A DNA stretch of 64,000 nt from a bacterium (lineage in GTDB: Bacteria > Orphanbacterota > Orphanbacteria > Orphanbacterales > Orphanbacteraceae): NCBI GenBank assembly GCA_025782575.1, contig JALGYY010000017.1, positions 547,892-611,891 on the forward strand, given 5' to 3'. Of this stretch, positions 42,423-51,831 are shown piece by piece. The notes under the pieces were generated by a model. It was not told the DNA's origin, made no database searches, and was given only the letters and a program-made list of their open reading frames with translations. Each line of letters begins with the position of its first letter. Position 1 is the first letter of the stretch. A program made the translations under genes and the position numbers.

Positions 42423-45107
42423 ATGAGATTTGCAAGAGGATTCGCCGCAGCAGCGGCCGCCGTCATGCTGGTTCTCCTGGCTGGCAGTCTGCAACCCGCA
42501 CAAGCGCTGGACAGTCTCAGCGTCGGTTTTATTCGTTATTATGACGACGGGACCCATGGAACTCTCGACCTGAGTGACGGAAACACCTGGGTACTCTCTT
42601 TCGATGACTTGGATTTCAATTCCTATTCAGGAACGTTTGAAATTGTCTACGGGGATCGGGGCTCAGGATCGGGCTGGGAATCCTTTCTGATCAAGATTGT
42701 CACGCACTCTTCGGGGGCGGGCGGCCACCTGATCGAAGCCTACGATGAAGACGGGACCACCCTCATGACTTCCCACGCCCTCGCTGCCGGCGAAGGCTCG
42801 ACTCCATTCGATCTCCGCCTGGTACTGAGCCAGAATGTGGATAATTCGTGGCATATCGCCCCATTTTACAGGTTGAGCGCAGGGACCTGGACTTCGTTCT
42901 CGGGCGGACCGTTCGATGGGGCCAATCAGTTCGATCTCAACTTCACCCACCTGACCATGCAGTTCGGCGCAGCCGGCACAGGCACGGCTTTCTTCGAGCC
43001 CGCGACCGCCCAGGCGGGTAATATTCTATCGAGCCCCAGTCCGCAGAATCTCACATTCGCCGGGCCGACCCAGACGGTTGACTTCGAATATGTCGGCGGC
43101 GGCTCCGGCCTCGTCTACGGTTACTCCGTGAAATTCACCTGGGATGGTGCGGTAGCGACGACCGCCCCCGTACTCGTCGCTGAGGGCCCCCTCCTCTCCG
43201 ATCAGGGGACGACGCTCTTCTTCGCCGACTCAACCGGTCCGAACGAGATCACGGTAGACGCCGTTCTTCTAGGCGCTCAGCCCGGAGTGAGCGGCCCCGC
43301 CAGCATGTTCACCGTCGACTTTACCGGAATCGCGTGCGATACGAGCGTGATCGACGTAACCATCGTCAGCGTTGTCGACAAGGATAACCAGGGCCTCACC
43401 GGCTTCTCCGAAGCGGATGGCTTGCTCCTGTCGGACATCACGATTCCCATCTTCTCGGTTAACGGCCCGTTTCCGGAAGGTGAGTGCTGGAACACAACTC
43501 CCATCCTCGACGTTTCTGCGATCGATGTGTGCAGCGATCTCGATCTCGCACAGTTTCGAGTGGATGGCGGCGGCTGGCTGACAGATGCGGGACTCTTCGC
43601 CGCCTTTGTCGGTAATTCATTCAGCAACCCGACCTGGTCGTTCCCTCTGTTCGCGTTAGTGGGCGAAGGCGCCCACGTTATCAACTTCCGCTGCTTCGAC
43701 GATTTCGGAAACGTGAGCACGGTGCCGAGCTGGAGCTTCATCAAAGATACGATCAATCCCCCAGCGGCGACTGTGTTTGACGCAACTGCGGGGAACGGCA
43801 AGGTTCATCTTGCCTGGACCAATCCGCTGACCGATTTCGATCATGTCGAAGTTGTCCGCAAACCCTGGAGCGCCGGCGCGCCGTTCGGCTATCCCGAATA
43901 CGTGCAGCCTGCAGACGGCTACCCGGCTACCGGTATTGACGGGACCATCATCTACAGCGGCACGGCGGAGACGTTCGAAGACACGCTTACAGCGCGGTCC
44001 ATCTACTACTACCGCTCATACACCTATGATTGCGCCGGTAACCTTACGGGGGGATTCGCGCCGACAACCGCGATTCCCGCCCAGTTCGGACAGGGTGATC
44101 GCGCCACCAACTACTGGCTCGGCGACGTGACTTCGAGCGGCGGTGGGTACGACGGTGAAGTCGATTTCTTCGACTTGAACGCGCTCAGCGCGGGCTACCG
44201 CAAGTACAGCCCCAGCTCCCCCCCGATCGCTCCTGACGATGAGCTCGATGTCGGCCCGACCGACAACGCGAGCCGACTCGGGCTACCGGTTCCGGATGAC
44301 GACATCGATTTTCCGGATCTTGTTATCTTCGCCATGAACTACACTGTGGTCGCGCCGTCAGGCAAAGCGCTCCCGATCGCCGCGCTCGACAATCCGGGCG
44401 AGGCTGGTCAGCCGACATTGGTTCTTGAACGACGGGATAACGCAGAAGAGTCCGATCTCATCGAAGTCGAACTCTCCCTGCAAGAGCACGTCGATCAGGT
44501 AAAGGCTGCCAGCGTCGTTCTCAGCTATGACAAGAAGTCGCTCGATTGGATCGAAACGCGATCCGGCTCCGGATTGGCCGATCCCGAAGCACAGGTCTTC
44601 CTGCAGAGCGGTGAAATGGAACAGGGCAAGGTCTGGATTGATCTCGCCGTCCTCGGCCGGGATCGTGTGCTTCACGGCTCCGGTGAACTGGCTACGCTCG
44701 TCTTCCGCGTCAAGAACGACAGAGATCTCGACATTACGTTCGAGTCGGCGGATCTCCGGGACGCCGAGAATACGGCGCTGAATGCTTCAACCAGCGACCT
44801 CGCCCTCAGCGGCAACTCGACTGTGCCCGGCATCACCCGCCTTGTCGGCGCCCGGCCGAATCCATTTAATCCGACCACTTCGATTCGCTACGAACTGAAG
44901 TCGCGAACTGACGTCAGAATTCAGATTTACGACGTGCAGGGGCGGCTTGTGAATACGCTCGTGAGTGAATCGAAGGATGCTGGATCGTACGAGGCCACAT
45001 GGAACGGCGTAGACAGCAATGGGAAAGCTGTGGGCAGCGGCTCTTACTTCGTGCGGATGCGGAGTGGAGGCTATGAATCCACTAACAAAATCCTTATGCT
45101 GAGGTAG
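42423..45107 (+). CDS. Secreted protein with dockerin-like, cohesin-like and FlgD/T9SS-like domains
   Basis: 894 residues; signal peptide ends near QAL (about 29). Strong ribosome site GGAGGG. Residues 30-330 form Ig/jelly-roll-like sandwiches, followed by a fibronectin-like part with a VEVVRKPW strand near 480. Around 580-650 there are two Ca-binding loops and helices of dockerin type (GDVTSSGGGYDGEVDFFDLN and PDDDIDFPDLVIFAMNY). Residues about 670-790 resemble a cohesin sandwich (ASVVLSYDKKSLDWIETRSG ... GELATLVFRVKND). The last ~75 residues (RIQIYDVQGRLVNTLVSESK ... GSGSYFVRMRSG) are the FlgD/T9SS-like tail. It is probably a surface adhesin or assembly protein; enzyme residues were not seen. 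Confidence 0.8.
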   Translation: MRFARGFAAAAAAVMLVLLAGSLQPAQALDSLSVGFIRYYDDGTHGTLDLSDGNTWVLSFDDLDFNSYSGTFEIVYGDRGSGSGWESFLIKIVTHSSGAGGHLIEAYDEDGTTLMTSHALAAGEGSTPFDLRLVLSQNVDNSWHIAPFYRLSAGTWTSFSGGPFDGANQFDLNFTHLTMQFGAAGTGTAFFEPATAQAGNILSSPSPQNLTFAGPTQTVDFEYVGGGSGLVYGYSVKFTWDGAVATTAPVLVAEGPLLSDQGTTLFFADSTGPNEITVDAVLLGAQPGVSGPASMFTVDFTGIACDTSVIDVTIVSVVDKDNQGLTGFSEADGLLLSDITIPIFSVNGPFPEGECWNTTPILDVSAIDVCSDLDLAQFRVDGGGWLTDAGLFAAFVGNSFSNPTWSFPLFALVGEGAHVINFRCFDDFGNVSTVPSWSFIKDTINPPAATVFDATAGNGKVHLAWTNPLTDFDHVEVVRKPWSAGAPFGYPEYVQPADGYPATGIDGTIIYSGTAETFEDTLTARSIYYYRSYTYDCAGNLTGGFAPTTAIPAQFGQGDRATNYWLGDVTSSGGGYDGEVDFFDLNALSAGYRKYSPSSPPIAPDDELDVGPTDNASRLGLPVPDDDIDFPDLVIFAMNYTVVAPSGKALPIAALDNPGEAGQPTLVLERRDNAEESDLIEVELSLQEHVDQVKAASVVLSYDKKSLDWIETRSGSGLADPEAQVFLQSGEMEQGKVWIDLAVLGRDRVLHGSGELATLVFRVKNDRDLDITFESADLRDAENTALNASTSDLALSGNSTVPGITRLVGARPNPFNPTTSIRYELKSRTDVRIQIYDVQGRLVNTLVSESKDAGSYEATWNGVDSNGKAVGSGSYFVRMRSGGYESTNKILMLR

Positions 45108-45125
45108 CTTGATCCTTCCGTTGGA

Positions 45126-45153
45126 AACCGGGGGGGGGCGCCCCCCCTCGGTT
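45126..45153 (+). terminator. GC-rich hairpin between the two secreted-protein genes
   Basis: AACCG followed by a run of G, the complementary run of C, and CGGTT give a near-perfect stem with a CG turn, followed by CTCTCTTTCC. The tail is only moderately T-rich, so it may attenuate rather than fully stop read-through to the cohesin gene 33 bases downstream. Confidence 0.6.
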
Positions 45154-45185
45154 CTCTCTTTCCACTACCCGAGAAAGGGGCGCTC

Positions 45186-46001
45186 GTGAAGTCGTTGATC
45201 CGGAAGGCCTGCTGCATTGGATTCGTTCTTCTAGGACTCAGCGTTGCCGGTACCGCTGTCGCGGCCGGTCCGACTATTTCGCTCCAACCCGCTACAACAG
45301 ACGTGGGCGTCGGCGTAGAGTTCGACCTTTCTCTCATGATCGACGCGGCCGTAGATACATTCTCCAACTTCCAGATCGTCATCGAGTTCGATCCCTCAAT
45401 CATTCAGTTCGTGGATGCGTTCGAAGGCTCGCTCTATACGAGCGCCGGACACCAGACCTTTTTCGACGCCATGGAAGAATCGCTGGGCACATGGGAGGTA
45501 TTCGAAGTGATCTTCCCGTCCACCTCGTTCATCCTGGCTCCGGGCGAGATGGTGATTCTTCGATTCCTGACACTCGCGGAAGGCACAACGCCGATCGACT
45601 TTCTCTCAGGCTCCGTAATGGACATCGCCAGGAACCCGCTGGATTCCCTCTCGATGGTCGGAGCGATTGTGAACGTTACCGATCCGGTGGGAATCGGCTT
45701 CCCCGATGAGAACTCCGATCGCTGGGAACTGGGCAGACCCTATCCCAACCCGTCGCCGGGGATCAGTGTTGTCCGCCTGGCCAGGCCGCGCACACCCGGC
45801 GGGGAGAGACACCGACTCGCCGTATACGACATACGAGGGCGAGTCGTCCGCGTACTGGAGAGCGGCGGCACCGATTCAGGTAGCGAGATTCTCTGGGATG
45901 GTCGCGATACCGGTGGTGCGAATGTCTCTTCAGGGATCTACTTCTTCAAGCTGGAGACAAGGAACAGGTCGATCAGCCGGAAGCTGATTCTAGTTCGCTA
46001 G
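45186..46001 (+). CDS. Small secreted cohesin-domain protein with FlgD/T9SS-like tail
   Basis: 271 residues from GTG 45186 behind AAAGGGG. Signal peptide about 1-27 (GFVLLGLSVAGTAVAAG). A single cohesin-type sandwich covers about 30-160: TISLQPATTDVGVGVEFDLS, FQIVIEFDPSIIQFVDAFEG and MVILRFLTLAEGTTPIDF. The C-terminal ~90 residues (RHRLAVYDIRGRVVRVLESG ... SSGIYFFKLETR) are the FlgD/T9SS-like sandwich. In cellulosome systems cohesins hold dockerins; the dockerin-bearing gene just upstream makes this a candidate scaffold-partner pair, although most cohesin-like domains in this group of bacteria have no proven partner. Convergent with the hybrid kinase; the two coding regions overlap by 12 bases. 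Confidence 0.8.
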   Translation: MKSLIRKACCIGFVLLGLSVAGTAVAAGPTISLQPATTDVGVGVEFDLSLMIDAAVDTFSNFQIVIEFDPSIIQFVDAFEGSLYTSAGHQTFFDAMEESLGTWEVFEVIFPSTSFILAPGEMVILRFLTLAEGTTPIDFLSGSVMDIARNPLDSLSMVGAIVNVTDPVGIGFPDENSDRWELGRPYPNPSPGISVVRLARPRTPGGERHRLAVYDIRGRVVRVLESGGTDSGSEILWDGRDTGGANVSSGIYFFKLETRNRSISRKLILVR

Positions 46002-47951
46002 TCCGAGCCGGTTCGGCGTCTCGTCGAGCATTTTACCCACCATCGCCAGGAGCTGATCCATCGGGAAGGGTTTCAGCAGCAGGCTGACGTCCTGGAGGTT
46101 TGCGGTCGATTCATCCGTTACCGGGTAGCCGCTGATCAGAATGGCAGGCAGCCTCCCGCCGCTCTTTTGAATCTCACGAAGACACGCGGGACCGGAAAGC
46201 TTCGGCATGTCTACGTCCATGATGATCAGCCTGATTTTGCCGGCGTTCTGGCGATACGAATCGAGTGCCTCCGCCCCGTCCGATACCAGGGCCACTTCAT
46301 AGCCAGCCCTTTGAAGAGCGCCCGAAAGGACGGTCCCCACATCGGCGTTATCTTCGGCTACAAGAATCAGCTCCCCCTGTCCCGTCCGGACGGGGGGCGG
46401 CACCAGATCTTTCCGCGCGTTCTTCGGCGGGGCGCAGAGTGGGAGCGACAGCGTAACGGATGTCCCCTTCCCCTCCTCCGAGTCAATCTCGATCCGCCCC
46501 TGATGGGCCTGGACGATGCCATGGGCGACAGCGAGTCCGAGCCCTGTCCCCTTTTCCCTGGTCTTGGTCGTATAGAACGGCTCGAACGCACGATCCCGGA
46601 TTTCCTCGGCCATACCTGATCCGTCATCGGTAATTCGGAGGAGGGCGCGCCCTTCGATCGGTGGTGGATCGCCCTGCTTCGTCTCCCCCCCCGATGCCGG
46701 CTCCGCACTCACGGCGACCCGCAGCGTCCCCCCGTTCGGCATGGCATCGCGGGCGTTGATTACGAGATTCATCAGTACCTGAGAAAGCTGGCTTTCGTCC
46801 GCTCTGACCCAGAGGCCCCGGCAGGGTGGTCCGACGACACTCACCTCGATCGATCTCGGCAGCACTCGTTCCAGTACTCGGCATGAGTCTTCTACGAATT
46901 CACAGAAGTTCATCGCCTGGAGATCAGGATCGCTCTTTCGACTGAACGTAAGAAGCGCCCGCGTGATGTCAGTCGCCAGGGCGGACGCTTCAATGATCCC
47001 CTTCACATCCTGCGCCGCAGGATGATCATCGGGAAGTTCGAGGGCGGCGACCTGGGCGTGGCCGAGAATCGCCGTGATCACATTGTTGAACTCGTGAGCA
47101 ACACCGGCGGCGAGTGTCCCGATCGCCTCCAGCTTCTGCGCATGCAGCAACTGCGCTTCGCTGCTATTAAGCGCTTCCTCGACTCGTCTCTTGTCAGTTA
47201 GATCACGGAGAGCCGTGATTCGGGCCTCTTCCCCTTTGTAAATGATCGGCCTTCCGCACACTTCGGCGGGAAAAGTCGAGCCGTCGAGCCGAAGCCCCTT
47301 CGTCTCGTAGGGATCGAGGTAACCTGAAATCATCCGCTCCATGACCAATTTTCGGTATTCCGGCGCGACCAAGTCCTGCACCGATTTCCCCCGAATCTCC
47401 TCAGGTTTGAGCCCGAAACTGGCCGCAAACGATTCATCCGCCTCAACAAGGATCCCCTTGCGGCTGATCGCGATCCCGTCGAATCCGACGCTCACCAGCT
47501 CACGGAATCGATGTTCACTCTCTTGGAGCTCCTGCTCGGTCTTCAGCCGCTCGGTGATATCGCGGGAGACGGCGAGAAAAAGAATTCCTTCACCCGTTTC
47601 ATGCTCAGGCAGAATACGGCTTGTCGTTTCCGCCCATAAGTACTCACCGTTCGCTTTTCGAATGCGATGCTTGATCTGGACGAACGGGATGGACCTCTCG
47701 ATCAGTTTTTCACCGGCACCATAGAGCAACGGCAAATCATCGGGATGGATAAGATCCTTGAACATGTTCTTATCGACCAGATCATCGGGACGATAACCGA
47801 GGCGCGCTTCCACAGCGGGAGAAATGTAGCGAATGGTCCCGTCCGGCGTGTGACACGTGATGACATCCACGACGTTTTGAGCGAGGTGGCGGTAATTGAT
47901 CTCGGCGTGCTTGCCTGGATCCCTCCCAGCATCAATTTCTTCCCCGGACAT
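45990..47951 (-). CDS. PAS-PAS hybrid sensor histidine kinase with receiver domain
   Basis: 653 residues from ATG 47951, which shares its A with the upstream TGA stop; a longer frame to 48245 runs antiparallel through the preceding gene. PAS1 (about 20-135; NYRHLAQNVVDVITCHTPDG), PAS2 (about 145-255), then HisKA with the phospho-acceptor His286 (GTLAAGVAHEFNNVITAILG), an HATPase with N box NLVINARDAMPNGG and G boxes GSGMAEEI and GTGLGLAVAHGI, and a C-terminal receiver (ELILVAEDNADVGTVLSGAL, phosphorylated Asp in IIMDVDMPKLSG). No membrane segment, so it senses a cytoplasmic cue. It closes a seven-gene minus-strand run starting at 55221. Confidence 0.9.
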   Translation of the reverse strand: MSGEEIDAGRDPGKHAEINYRHLAQNVVDVITCHTPDGTIRYISPAVEARLGYRPDDLVDKNMFKDLIHPDDLPLLYGAGEKLIERSIPFVQIKHRIRKANGEYLWAETTSRILPEHETGEGILFLAVSRDITERLKTEQELQESEHRFRELVSVGFDGIAISRKGILVEADESFAASFGLKPEEIRGKSVQDLVAPEYRKLVMERMISGYLDPYETKGLRLDGSTFPAEVCGRPIIYKGEEARITALRDLTDKRRVEEALNSSEAQLLHAQKLEAIGTLAAGVAHEFNNVITAILGHAQVAALELPDDHPAAQDVKGIIEASALATDITRALLTFSRKSDPDLQAMNFCEFVEDSCRVLERVLPRSIEVSVVGPPCRGLWVRADESQLSQVLMNLVINARDAMPNGGTLRVAVSAEPASGGETKQGDPPPIEGRALLRITDDGSGMAEEIRDRAFEPFYTTKTREKGTGLGLAVAHGIVQAHQGRIEIDSEEGKGTSVTLSLPLCAPPKNARKDLVPPPVRTGQGELILVAEDNADVGTVLSGALQRAGYEVALVSDGAEALDSYRQNAGKIRLIIMDVDMPKLSGPACLREIQKSGGRLPAILISGYPVTDESTANLQDVSLLLKPFPMDQLLAMVGKMLDETPNRLGLAN

Positions 47952-49294
47952 CAATCCCTCCGAGCGACCAGTTTCGAATGTTCCCGACCGACCTTGACGG
48001 CAATCACGATCCAGACACCTACAAGCACCAGATTGGCGAGGGCAAACTGGGTCGTGCCGAACGACAGCATGGCGGTACCAACCCAGACGAGAGCAGCGGA
48101 AAGGAGATCGCCTACCCGCACGAAGAAAGTATCGATCGCCTGTTTCGCTTTGTATTTCTGTTCCCGGGTGGTCGGGAGAAAGAGAACGTTTCGCACCGTG
48201 TTCTGCAGGGAATAATCGGTGGAATTCTCGGCGGTCTTCGCCCAACGGACCACGCTCAGCAAAGGGTAGAAAGCGAGCAGTAGATATCCACCGAGAGCGA
48301 TGACCGGAAGAATGAGCAGGGCGATCCGGACACCGAGGTACTTCAGAATGCGGGATACCAGAAAAAGTTGTGTCAGCACACCGACAACGTTAACGATTGA
48401 AAAGAAATCGGAGTAGAACTTGCCGATATACTGCCCCACATCGAGGCCGCCCGATTGGCCTGCGGCGACCAGATCCTCAGCTGTTCGGGTAACCACGCGG
48501 CCGAGAATATACTCTCCGGTAGTATTCACCCAGTTGAGGATCAGCATGAGCAGGGCGATCAGAAGCAGGTAACGGTTTTTCATGACGAGCTGGAACGCGC
48601 CACCGTCCCCCATCGGCTCCTCATCGGGGGGAGCGAGCAGCGAATCAGAGCCCGCCTCCGGGCGGGGTTTCTTACTCTCGCGGGCGTCGATCATGTTTGT
48701 CAGAACGAGTGTGAGCATCAGTATGGCCGACGCCAGGAGCAACAGCTGCTCCACCCCCAGCGGTCCGATCAAACGCCCCGCAATCACGCTTCCCGATACA
48801 GCGCCGATCGATGCACCGAAGGCGACGATTGCAAAGAGCCGTTTCCCCTGTTCGGGTGTATAGATATCATTCGCAAACGACCAGAACTGAGCGATGACCA
48901 TCAGATTGAAGATTCCTACCCAAAGAAAAAAGTAGACCCCGAGATAGGGGACGTCGAGCCGGGCAAGCAGATAGAATCCGACCATACAGACGGCGAAGAA
49001 GACGGTCACCACGTTGATCAACTGGCGTCGCGGCATCTTTGAGGCGAGGGAAGCGTAGAGCGGAACAGCAAGCAACAGTAAAAGCGCCTGCCCGGCTGAC
49101 GTATAGCTCTTCAGTTCCGCCCCGCCTCCGGCGAGAATCAAGGCCTCCCGCACCGGCTTGACGATATAGTACGTGGTCAGCAGCAGATAGACGTTCAGCG
49201 CAAGAAGGATTGCGGTCAAACCCTCGCCCGCCTTTATCTCGGCGAAGAGACCGAGCAGCCCTTCCAGTTTTCCCTTTTTCTTCGAGGCTTCCAT
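47951..49294 (-). CDS. ATP/ADP-translocase-like (NTT) MFS carrier
   Basis: 447 residues, about 12 membrane helices. The opening LTAILLALNVYLLLTTYYIV and KPVREALILAGGGAELKSYT is the marked motif of the NTP/NDP exchanger (Npt/Tlc) family, including the K-P-x-R-E/D-x-L segment. FSFANDIYTPEQGKRLFAIV and the C-terminal LFLPTTREQKYKAKQAIDTF also fit. True members exchange ATP and ADP or take up nucleotides in intracellular bacteria; free-living relatives have no settled substrate. Ribosome site AAGGAG; 17 bases after the channel gene, 1-base overlap with the kinase. In this operon a role near nucleotide signalling is possible but speculative. Confidence 0.8.
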   Translation of the reverse strand: MEASKKKGKLEGLLGLFAEIKAGEGLTAILLALNVYLLLTTYYIVKPVREALILAGGGAELKSYTSAGQALLLLLAVPLYASLASKMPRRQLINVVTVFFAVCMVGFYLLARLDVPYLGVYFFLWVGIFNLMVIAQFWSFANDIYTPEQGKRLFAIVAFGASIGAVSGSVIAGRLIGPLGVEQLLLLASAILMLTLVLTNMIDARESKKPRPEAGSDSLLAPPDEEPMGDGGAFQLVMKNRYLLLIALLMLILNWVNTTGEYILGRVVTRTAEDLVAAGQSGGLDVGQYIGKFYSDFFSIVNVVGVLTQLFLVSRILKYLGVRIALLILPVIALGGYLLLAFYPLLSVVRWAKTAENSTDYSLQNTVRNVLFLPTTREQKYKAKQAIDTFFVRVGDLLSAALVWVGTAMLSFGTTQFALANLVLVGVWIVIAVKVGREHSKLVARRD

Positions 49295-49311
49295 TCACTC
49301 TCCTTCAGTGA

Positions 49312-50928
49312 TCAAGATGGCCGGCCGACGAGTTTTCGTCCCCATAACGCAAGACTCTTGAGACGCTCGAGAATACGACTCGAATCGCAACTATCCACTC
49401 GTTCTTTCTCCGGCAGGGAATCGATCTTGGCGAGAAACTCCTCGTTTTCCTTGTTCCGATCCGCAACTAGAGATGCGATCTCTTCCATCACCTCCTCGTG
49501 ATCGGCAAGGAGCCCGGCAAACGCACTCATCGGGATCTCGAGAAGTTCGGTCTCTTCCCTGATCCGCCCGGTCGCCGTTCGCGGCATGCCGGTAAAGAGG
49601 GACATCTCTCCGAAGAGGTCTCCTTGATTCGCCTTGAACTCAAAGAGATGGGTTCCACCTCTTTCACGATACTCGATCTCGCCGTGAATCGAGCCGCGGG
49701 CGATCAGATAACACTGTTCGCCCACGTCTTTCTGCCTGCAGAGCGTCTCGCCCTTTGCGTATCGGACAAATCGGCACCGGCCGGCGAGTTCAGACATCGC
49801 TTCCGTGTCAAGCAGCGGCACGGGATCACCTCCACCCGTATCCTGCTTGACCAGAAATCGGCTGGACGAAAGAAGTTCGGTCATACGGTCGAGTTCCCTG
49901 TCCGACGGAGGAAGCCGCCGCTGGTTGTACACCACCGCCATGAAATCGTTCAGCAGTTCGTCGCTCATGGGGAACGGAATCTCAATACCACGGCGCTTGA
50001 ACTTGTACCAGATAAGCCGACCCACATCCCCTTCGACACGATTCCGTCTCCAATAGTTCCGGGACCAGAAAAAGAGTGTGTAATTGATTCCGAAGTCAAG
50101 GTATCCGGTGAGATGGGCTACAGGGGGCGGCTTGTCGAGCGTCTGTGATGATTCCCGGGCGGCGTCTTCGAGGGCGGCGATCACATCGCCCGGCGCATCG
50201 GAATAACTCGCCCCGACTTCAATCCGATGGCGATGGATATGCTCAGGCTTGCTGTAGTTGGTGATCCGCTCCGACGCCAGAAGGGTATTGGGGACATGCA
50301 CATAGTCGTCGTCTCTCGTACGGATAATGGTCTCCCGCCAGTTCGTACGAACCACTATGCCTTCGCGGTCGCCGATGCCGATAAGATTCCCCACTTCCAC
50401 CGTGCGAACAAGGCCGAGTGAAACTCCTGACAGCAGATTCCCGAGTACACCCTGCAGAGCAAGGCCGATCACCATGGTGAGAATGGCGGATGTCGCAAGA
50501 AGAGGGGTGATGTCGATTCCGAGCACGAGCTTCAGCACACCAAAAACGGCAACGAGATAGAAAATCCAGACGAAGGACCGGCGAAGTAAAGGAGGGACGG
50601 AGACGGTCTCTTTACGGCGTGCCTGAAGGGAATCGACCAGCCAGTCGCCGATTCGAATGAAGAGAACGGCAGACCAGAAAACGTACCAGGCAACTATCTG
50701 GACTGAGGCAGGGCCTTCGGAATCGATGCCCCATGGCGCCTTCAGAATCGTGGCAAGAAACGTGAGGCCGAGAACGGCGCCGGGAAATGAAACAGCGTGC
50801 AGCAATCGACCGACAGATTTAACTGCAAGATGAATCAGGAGCGAAAGAAGGAGAATGATACCGAATCGAATCGCCACTTCGTACGGAGGGAGTGCCTGTT
50901 GCAGAACATCGGTCATCTGCGGTTCCAA
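49312..50928 (-). CDS. MscS-type mechanosensitive channel with C-terminal cyclic-nucleotide-binding domain
   Basis: 538 residues from TTG 50928, chosen because AAGGAGG is 6 bases upstream. Four or five N-terminal helices, then the MscS pore and beta domain: LLATSAILTMVIGLALQGVL, GNLLSGVSLGLVRTVEVGNL and the signature WRETIIRTRDDDYVHVPNTL. A cyclic-nucleotide-binding domain fills about 385-505 (VRYAKGETLCRQKDVGEQCY; phosphate cassette LFGEMSLFTGMPRTATGR with intact FGE...RTA). Bacterial cNMP-gated MscS proteins respond mainly to cAMP and little to tension. Here the adenylate cyclase gene is two genes upstream in the same run, so local cAMP gating is a strong inference. The C-terminal ~35 residues are coiled. 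Confidence 0.9.
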   Translation of the reverse strand: MEPQMTDVLQQALPPYEVAIRFGIILLLSLLIHLAVKSVGRLLHAVSFPGAVLGLTFLATILKAPWGIDSEGPASVQIVAWYVFWSAVLFIRIGDWLVDSLQARRKETVSVPPLLRRSFVWIFYLVAVFGVLKLVLGIDITPLLATSAILTMVIGLALQGVLGNLLSGVSLGLVRTVEVGNLIGIGDREGIVVRTNWRETIIRTRDDDYVHVPNTLLASERITNYSKPEHIHRHRIEVGASYSDAPGDVIAALEDAARESSQTLDKPPPVAHLTGYLDFGINYTLFFWSRNYWRRNRVEGDVGRLIWYKFKRRGIEIPFPMSDELLNDFMAVVYNQRRLPPSDRELDRMTELLSSSRFLVKQDTGGGDPVPLLDTEAMSELAGRCRFVRYAKGETLCRQKDVGEQCYLIARGSIHGEIEYRERGGTHLFEFKANQGDLFGEMSLFTGMPRTATGRIREETELLEIPMSAFAGLLADHEEVMEEIASLVADRNKENEEFLAKIDSLPEKERVDSCDSSRILERLKSLALWGRKLVGRPS

Positions 50929-50955
50929 GCCTGACCTCCTTCACGATCAATCGGT

Positions 50956-51831
50956 TCAGCCGGATCCGAGAGGAATCGCCATCCCTTCCTGGGCAAGGTC
51001 GATCGACAGTCCGGCCGGCTTCAGACTCCGGGCTTCAGCCAGCAACTCCTCCAACGCACGATCATCCCTCTCAGGATTGTGATGCATGAGGATGAGATGC
51101 TTCGCGCCCGCCTGGTCCGCCAACCGTACCCCTTCCCGCCAGGTGCTGTGTCCCCAACCCTGGTGTGATCGATACTCTCCGAGCGAGTACTGCGAATCAT
51201 ACAGGATGTGACGCACTTCGCGGCAGAAGGATGGGAGCGCTACGTCGATCTTTTCATCCCCATGTTCATGATCAAAAATGAGTGCTGCGGAAGATTCGGG
51301 CCCGTCAATGCGAAAGCCGGTGGAACTGCCTGGATGATTGAGGCGGTAATTAGAGACCTGGTAGCGGCCGAACGTGTCCGTTTCTTCGAGCGGCACCAGC
51401 CGGATTTCGGCGCCTAGATCGTTCCACGCCACAGGCCAGACCGGAGGGGCGAAGTACGCTGCAAGCGCGGCACGGCCAGATTCCAGAATGTCCGGGGCCA
51501 GATGAATTGTCATGCGGAACTGATCGTCATAGATCGGTCCGAATGCAGGAAGCCCGGCAATGTGATCGTGATGAAGATGGGTCAGGAAGAGATCAATTTG
51601 TCGCGGAAGTGATCGGTCCGCCGTGAGCCGGCGCCCGGCGTTGATCAGACCGGTGCCGGCATCGAAGAGCAGAGTCGTTGTTTCCAATCGCAACGCAAGA
51701 GAGGTCGTGTTGCCACCATACCTGCTGAAACGGGAATCGGGCATCGGACAACTCCCCCGTGCGCCCAGAACGATCAGGTCTCCCTCTTTCCAGTCGATCA
51801 CTTGCTCGTCATCTCCCATACACCGTCCCAT
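50956..51831 (-). CDS. Metallo-beta-lactamase-fold hydrolase
   Basis: 291 residues. LIVLGARGSCPMPDSRFSRY at the N-terminus and the metal motif FLTHLHHDHIAGLP (HxHxDH) are typical of the RNase Z/PDE-like branch of the MBL fold; further ligands are in LNHPGSSTGFRI and FDHEHGDEKID, and the terminal AKHLILMHHNPERDD supplies the last His. There is no signal peptide, so it acts in the cytoplasm. Located between the cyclase (overlap 34 bases) and the cNMP-gated channel (27 bases), it could be the phosphodiesterase that ends the signal; that is inference. The ATG at 51819 is an alternative start. Confidence 0.8.
   Translation of the reverse strand: MGRCMGDDEQVIDWKEGDLIVLGARGSCPMPDSRFSRYGGNTTSLALRLETTTLLFDAGTGLINAGRRLTADRSLPRQIDLFLTHLHHDHIAGLPAFGPIYDDQFRMTIHLAPDILESGRAALAAYFAPPVWPVAWNDLGAEIRLVPLEETDTFGRYQVSNYRLNHPGSSTGFRIDGPESSAALIFDHEHGDEKIDVALPSFCREVRHILYDSQYSLGEYRSHQGWGHSTWREGVRLADQAGAKHLILMHHNPERDDRALEELLAEARSLKPAGLSIDLAQEGMAIPLGSG

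Noticed and set aside
47952-48245. N-terminal extension of the PAS hybrid kinase
   Set aside because: The extra residues come from antisense-like reading of the carrier gene; the ATG at 47951 overlaps the carrier stop and opens directly onto the first PAS domain.
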